Positions 31,070 through 34,425 of a stretch of 34,425 nucleotides of DNA are shown here, one piece after another. Within the stretch, counting starts at the first letter, position 1, and each line of letters begins with the position of its first letter. Below the pieces are notes generated by a model. That model was not told the DNA's origin and made no database searches. It was given only the letters and a program-made list of their open reading frames with translations. The stretch is from Nitrososphaerota archaeon. GTDB lineage: Archaea > Thermoproteota > Nitrososphaeria > Nitrososphaerales > Nitrosopumilaceae. The position numbers and the translations under genes are program-made. The stretch covers positions 1 through 34,425 of the forward strand of contig JAGWHF010000015.1 of NCBI GenBank assembly GCA_028866895.1. Reading direction: 5' to 3'.

Positions 31070-31408
31070 ATGTTGCCATTTCTGCTAGCTCTTTGGGGAT
31101 GTATGCCGGAGCTCTCGCGCGGCTGCACGGACATGAGTAATGCCTCGTCTGCATACCTTGGAATAATAGCTGGTACAATCATAGGTATGGTGGTCTCGTG
31201 GTGGATTTACAACAGGCAGAAGAAGACATCTGACTCTCAGGATCAAATACTCCACAGGATAAAGGAGCTGGATGAAAATCATGACAGAATCCTCAAAAAA
31301 CTGGCCGAATTTGATGATAAGCACGAGTCCTCCCTCAATGCAGTAGGGGAGTTGAACCGGAAGGTTGACTCGCTCTTAAAACAGGGGGATGAAAGCAACC
31401 TCAAGTGA
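31070..31408 (+). CDS. small membrane-anchored coiled-coil protein
   Basis: A 112-aa protein with one hydrophobic helix (about residues 28-47, SAYLGIIAGTIIGMVVSWWI) followed by a long coiled coil in heptad pattern (about 58-104: ILHRIKELDENHDRILKKLA, then VGELNRKVDSLLKQ). It would be tethered to the membrane with a cytoplasmic coiled coil, possibly a scaffold. ATG 31070 is taken because a GCATATAG box lies about 38 nt upstream; ATG 31133, just before the helix, gives a 91-aa form with better composition but no visible signal. Partner unknown. Confidence 0.62.
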   Translation: MLPFLLALWGCMPELSRGCTDMSNASSAYLGIIAGTIIGMVVSWWIYNRQKKTSDSQDQILHRIKELDENHDRILKKLAEFDDKHESSLNAVGELNRKVDSLLKQGDESNLK

Positions 31409-31511
31409 GGGCTGACAATCGCTTTTTATCCCTAATTTATCAAAAATGTGATATTATTGCCAAAAGGCCAAAAATCCTGACTCTTTCTTAAATAGAACTG
31501 TGACCAATATT

Positions 31512-31592
31512 ATGGCGGAGAAAACCCAATTCCAGACACACAAGTACCAAGACCTTGTCGTGGTACTTGGGGTTTTCCTCCCGTTATTGTAA
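31512..31592 (+). other. long hairpin that also encodes a 26-codon frame
   Basis: CAAGTACCA (31541-31549) pairs perfectly with TGGTACTTG (31561-31569) around an 11-nt loop, and GAAAACCC (31520-31527) with GGGTTTTC (31570-31577) as an outer stem. A TTAAATA box (31488-31494) predicts a start near 31516-31518, right at the outer stem. The same stretch reads ATG to TAA as a 26-residue peptide with a hydrophobic C-terminus (LVVVLGVFLPLL). It is either a small structured RNA or a micro-gene. The rest of the 31409-31763 gap holds only the promoter of the next gene. Confidence 0.45.
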
Positions 31593-31728
31593 GGTGATGA
31601 TTCTCAAGACTTGGGTGTGATCCCGCACAAATTCTGGAGGCCTTGAAATGCTATGCCCTGCTTGCGGGCAAATCAAATTCGACGATTTTGCCAATTTCAT
31701 ATGATCTGAAAATAAATTATTTTTTTAC

Positions 31729-31741
31729 AATTGCTTATATA
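31729..31741 (+). promoter_or_regulatory. TATA promoter identical to that of the first PEFG gene
   Basis: AATTGCTTATATA is a 13-bp exact copy of 19040-19052. The TATA core is about 26 nt from ATG 31764, so the transcript is leaderless. Confidence 0.6.
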
Positions 31742-31763
31742 ATGGTTAGATTGTGTTCAATTA

Positions 31764-32708
31764 ATGAGTAATAAATTTGCCGGACTTTTGTTACTTGTAA
31801 TAATTTTCGGTTCTGTGGCAGCCATCCCTGCCTTTGCCGCCACAAACCAGACATCGGGCCAGTCCATGGCATCCTCTGTTGGGAATACGACTGTTCCAGC
31901 AAATCTGCCACCGCCCTCTTACATGCTTAACGCCAACAGCAGCTCGATTCCTGGCATGCCGTCAACGAACCTTCCGGCAGTCACAGTTACCACTGACAAA
32001 TCATCCTATAACGACGGCGACAAAATTACCATCTTGGGAACCACGCGCGACTACATGCCTGACACGCCACTTACGGTAGAAGTGAGGAACCCCGTAGGGA
32101 ACATCATAAAGGTGGACCAGATTCAGGTGGCTAGCGACAAGACATATTCGACCTCAATGACTGCCACCGGATTGCTCTGGTCGGCGGCAGGGACATATAC
32201 TGTGTCAGTCCAGTACGGCAGTCCGGACAGGTCTGCCAAGACCACATTCAGCTTCTCGGGTGCAGCCCCGGCGGGGCCAAGCACTATATCAGTGGACGGA
32301 ACCAATTCATCTGTTACTTATACGATAACCAACGGGAAGGTCATTGACATAAAGGCAAACCCGCAGTCAAAATCACTTATCGTATCTATACAGACAACGG
32401 GCAACGGCCTCCTGACAATCACAATGCCTAGGGCTCTCATTGACGCAAAGAAATCTGACGGCACAGACGACCAGTTCATAGTACTAAACGACGGCCAGCA
32501 GAACAGCCAGGCCAACGAGACCCTTACGACTAGCACCGAGAGGACCTTGGCCATCCCGTTCAAGAATGGAACCTCGCAGATAGAGATAGTCGGAACGTTT
32601 GTGATTCCAGAGTTCGGTCCTGTGGCCGCGCTTGTACTGGCAATCGCAATCGTATCGATAATTGCAATTTCTAGGAGGAACAACCTCCGGTTGCTCCCAA
32701 GATATTAG
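31764..32708 (+). CDS. PEFG-anchored surface glycoprotein, paralogue 2
   Basis: A 314-aa exported protein highly similar to the one at 19075: signal peptide (about 1-25, ending AFA), shorter sequon-containing linker, beta module AVTVTTDKSSYNDGDKI, second module TNSSVTYTITNGKVIDIKAN, the nearly invariant TMPRALIDAKKSDGTDD, and a C-terminal PEFG at 282-285 with membrane helix and basic tail (SRRNNLRLLPRY). It is probably displayed on the cell surface after archaeosortase processing. The main difference from its paralogue is a ~50-residue shorter N-terminal linker. Start and promoter match those of the paralogue. Confidence 0.86.
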   Translation: MSNKFAGLLLLVIIFGSVAAIPAFAATNQTSGQSMASSVGNTTVPANLPPPSYMLNANSSSIPGMPSTNLPAVTVTTDKSSYNDGDKITILGTTRDYMPDTPLTVEVRNPVGNIIKVDQIQVASDKTYSTSMTATGLLWSAAGTYTVSVQYGSPDRSAKTTFSFSGAAPAGPSTISVDGTNSSVTYTITNGKVIDIKANPQSKSLIVSIQTTGNGLLTITMPRALIDAKKSDGTDDQFIVLNDGQQNSQANETLTTSTERTLAIPFKNGTSQIEIVGTFVIPEFGPVAALVLAIAIVSIIAISRRNNLRLLPRY

Positions 32709-32756
32709 GACTGAGAAATTCCCAATCCTTTTTAGACGAATGCTTCAAGAGCTTGC

Positions 32757-32888
32757 ATGGAAAACCTGTTGACCAACGATGAGATTGATTGGCTGTGCAA
32801 GTTTCTGGAGGGAAAGGGCAGCAACAACGAGTTAATCTCGAAGATAGTTGCAGTAACTACGAAGCTGCAAAAGATGAAGCGGAGGTGA
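32757..32888 (+). CDS. 43-aa helical mini-protein
   Basis: Function not recognised. The peptide (NDEIDWLCKFLEGKG, then ELISKIVAVTTKLQKMKRR) is amphipathic, helix-rich and ends in a basic patch, as in small DNA- or protein-binding adaptors. A CTTTTTAG box (about 32728-32735) lies about 25 nt upstream of the ATG, matching the leaderless pattern of neighbouring genes. A GC-rich hairpin CCGCC-TTTC-GGCGG (32889-32902) immediately follows the stop codon. Confidence 0.58.
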   Translation: MENLLTNDEIDWLCKFLEGKGSNNELISKIVAVTTKLQKMKRR

Positions 32889-32902
32889 CCGCCTTTCGGC
32901 GG
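32889..32902 (+). terminator. GC-rich hairpin after the 43-aa gene
   Basis: CCGCC-TTTC-GGCGG is a perfect 5-bp stem with a 4-nt loop, beginning right after the stop codon and just upstream of the next TATA box (TATAAA at 32919-32924). Confidence 0.45.
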
Positions 32903-32949
32903 GATTCTGGTTTAGGATATAAATCAGGGTTCAAGCAAGTCAAGGCTGA

Positions 32950-33453
32950 ATGGAAGACTCGGTAGTCCTATACAGGGAGGCAAACCTCTTCTCGCATGCT
33001 GGCGTCTGGCTTGGATCGTTTGCCCTCATGTTTGCGAGCGTCTACTTTGCACTGCCACAGATCTTCGAGATGGCAAGCGACAAGCCTCCTTCAACGTTGG
33101 TGATTGTCGGCTCATGCCTCTTCATCGCGGTGGGATTCATCTCACCAGCCCTATTGCTTGCCATAAAGCTCAGGATACAGGTGCGAAGCGACGGACTCTA
33201 TGTCGAGTTGGCACCATTCCAGTCCTCCTTTAGGTCGATCCCTCTTGCAGGCCTGAAAGACTGCAAGCCATACATCCCGCAGGGCAAGGAGAACAGGCTG
33301 GACCTGAGGCACGCGTTATCTAAAAATGCCTACTCGCTAGGAGGCAACAAGGGCATCCTAATGGAATTCGGTGACGGAAGGACTGTGTTGCTCGAGACAA
33401 AGCATCCGGAAAAGATCATCGAGGCAATAAATGAAGCAAACAGCAGGACATGA
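32950..33453 (+). CDS. membrane protein with PH-like domain (DUF6141-like)
   Basis: A 167-aa protein. Two membrane helices (about 16-36, VWLGSFALMFASVYFALPQI, and 50-72, LVIVGSCLFIAVGFISPALL) are followed by a ~90-residue cytoplasmic beta domain: IQVRSDGLYVELAPFQSSFR, SIPLAGLKDCKPY, GGNKGILMEFGDGRTVLLET, then a closing helix (PEKIIEAINEA). This is the layout of bacterial/archaeal PH-like membrane proteins; the DUF6141 name is from memory. TATAAA at 32919-32924 lies about 28 nt upstream of ATG 32950. Function unknown. Confidence 0.72.
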   Translation: MEDSVVLYREANLFSHAGVWLGSFALMFASVYFALPQIFEMASDKPPSTLVIVGSCLFIAVGFISPALLLAIKLRIQVRSDGLYVELAPFQSSFRSIPLAGLKDCKPYIPQGKENRLDLRHALSKNAYSLGGNKGILMEFGDGRTVLLETKHPEKIIEAINEANSRT

Positions 33454-33520
33454 CGAAACTTCAATTCTCATGACCGAAGATGTTATCTATCTGCAGATCA
33501 TTCAATGTGGATGATGGGGT

Positions 33521-33892
33521 TTGGGTAGCAGGGAGACGGCGGATCTTGACCTTATATGTGGCAGGGTGATGGATCTTGATCCGAAGATCAGGTTTGTAGG
33601 CGTCATCAATGAACGAGGAAAACTTCTTGCAGGCGGGCTCCGGGAGGGCCTCAGCTCGCTTGAGGAAAAAAAGGATGACGAGATGATGTTTACCGAGGTA
33701 GCTCTGAGGGCCAGGATGAGGAGAGAGTTTGATTCCCAGCTGGGCAGGGTAAGGTTTGCGATGTCACTGCGCGAGAAGGTGATAATCATGAGCTTTCCAA
33801 TAGGGGATTCTGAAATCCTCTATGTCTCTGCAAGCACCGACCTTGATTATGCCAGGGTCCAATCTGCCATCCTTGAGATCTTGGGCTGCTAG
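33521..33892 (+). CDS. DUF6659-like protein, copy 2
   Basis: A 123-aa cytoplasmic protein related to those at 9470 and 33949. It shares the core IRFVGVINERGKLLAGG, a charged helix EEKKDDEMMFTEVALRARMR, and the strands GRVRFAMSLREKVIIMSFPI / SEILYVSAST. The fold looks roadblock-like and may form dimers through the second helix. The start is TTG at 33521, the only in-frame start that keeps the N-terminal helix; TGTTATCTA at 33481-33489 is a weak TATA candidate about 35 nt upstream. It faces copy 3 tail to tail. Confidence 0.7.
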   Translation: MGSRETADLDLICGRVMDLDPKIRFVGVINERGKLLAGGLREGLSSLEEKKDDEMMFTEVALRARMRREFDSQLGRVRFAMSLREKVIIMSFPIGDSEILYVSASTDLDYARVQSAILEILGC

Positions 33893-33948
33893 GTGGATTC
33901 GGACTGCCTCTCACGGCGAGGTAAAGGAATGCGGATAGTACGATAGTC

Positions 33949-34326
33949 CTATTTGTAGCGCTTGACAATGGGAAGGCAACCGTCGATAATCCTGAGGACC
34001 TCCGAGCGTACCACGTTCTTGTCGATGGAAACCCACACCGTGTTTCTCCCAAGACCAAACGAGATGGTCTGCGCCTTCTCCCGTTCCTCCCAGAGGAACT
34101 TTACCTTGCCAAGCTGCCTGTTGAACCTTGCAACCATCCCGCTTTGGACTGCAAGATGGGAAAACTGGTTCCTTGTTTTGCGCTGGTTGAGAAGCGGCCT
34201 CATCCCGGATCTCCTCACATATGCTACAAGCCCTCCCCTGCTGTTTATCACCCCTGCAAACCTGACGTAGCTGCTAATCGCGCCTATGCTCTTGGCAATC
34301 TGCTCAGCGTCTTTTTTGTTCAACAT
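33949..34326 (-). CDS. DUF6659-like protein, copy 3
   Basis: A 125-aa paralogue of the preceding gene on the opposite strand: VRFAGVINSRGGLVAYVRRS, helix NQFSHLAVQSGMVARFNRQL, strands GKVKFLWEEREKAQTISFGL / NTVWVSIDKN, and a C-terminal helix. The central conserved pairs (R-LGKVKF, GVIN-RG) are shared with copy 2. ATG 34326 lies about 23 nt from a TTATATAC box (34344-34352 on the other strand), consistent with leaderless transcription. Function unknown; co-occurrence of several copies suggests heteromeric assembly (inference). Confidence 0.72.
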   Translation of the reverse strand: MLNKKDAEQIAKSIGAISSYVRFAGVINSRGGLVAYVRRSGMRPLLNQRKTRNQFSHLAVQSGMVARFNRQLGKVKFLWEEREKAQTISFGLGRNTVWVSIDKNVVRSEVLRIIDGCLPIVKRYK

Positions 34327-34425
34327 CCAACCTCTGGATTTTTCGTATATAACTGAGAGATGGGCATATTTCCTACCCTGATTTTACCTTGTTCTAAAAA
34401 TCATTTAATGAAAAATGCTTTGGAT

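Noticed and set aside
34408-34425. ATG at the very end of the window following an AT-rich box
   Set aside because: Only six codons are visible, so no gene can be supported.

Overview
The window looks like a chromosomal segment of an ammonia-oxidising archaeon (Nitrososphaeria/Thaumarchaeota, probably a Nitrososphaera-like soil lineage). The evidence is an archaeal-type 23S rRNA 3' end with no 5S gene behind it, AT-rich TATA boxes about 23-30 nt upstream of start codons (leaderless transcripts), many TTG/GTG starts, PEFG-type surface-anchor tails, several blue-copper proteins, and repeated lineage-typical small families. Lineage placement is inferred from gene content and a GC content near 50%; no marker such as amoA is present.

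Layout. 1-590: 3' end of 23S rRNA and its T-rich terminator zone. 839-1593: two small membrane proteins. 1650-3852: a sulfur module, a rhodanese-rhodanese-persulfide dioxygenase whose 3' end overlaps a TauE/SafE anion exporter. 3923-5309: two tandem paralogous ribbon-helix-helix (RHH) proteins around a palindrome-rich spacer. 5442-8484: dihydrolipoyl-dehydrogenase-like enzyme, a tiny Cys/His-rich protein with a UspA, a DUF202 membrane protein and a lone receiver protein. 8485-10490: gene-poor, with a 34-aa zinc-knuckle protein, a probable structured RNA and a DUF6659-like protein. 10491-13137: calcineurin-like phosphoesterase, a 52-aa RHH protein, a 63-aa protein and a soluble histidine kinase with a DUF4242-like sensor domain. 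13340-15702: dolichyl-phosphate-mannose-synthase/GtrA fusion, a triple zinc-finger protein and a two-TM protein. 15963-20172: orphan 456-aa protein, secreted cupredoxin, small C2H2 protein, small membrane peptide and a PEFG-anchored surface protein. 20192-22744: MFS drug exporter, membrane protein and winged-helix regulator. 22778-27124: a three-gene MacB-like ABC system in which a membrane-anchored COG1361-type protein sits where a MacA-like adaptor would be. 27149-29804: small conserved proteins, a J-domain protein with an operator-like palindrome, a second cupredoxin and a CxxC mini-protein. 29915-34326: MDR oxidoreductase, coiled-coil membrane protein, hairpin element, second PEFG protein, a PH-like membrane protein and two convergent DUF6659-like genes.

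Together the genes suggest a cell-envelope and stress region: redox and sulfane-sulfur handling, copper-dependent electron carriers, surface proteins anchored through an archaeosortase-type signal, exporters, and many very small metal-binding or DNA-binding proteins. At least six of the genes are under 60 codons; most of these have a TATA box at leaderless distance, which is the main support for calling them real.
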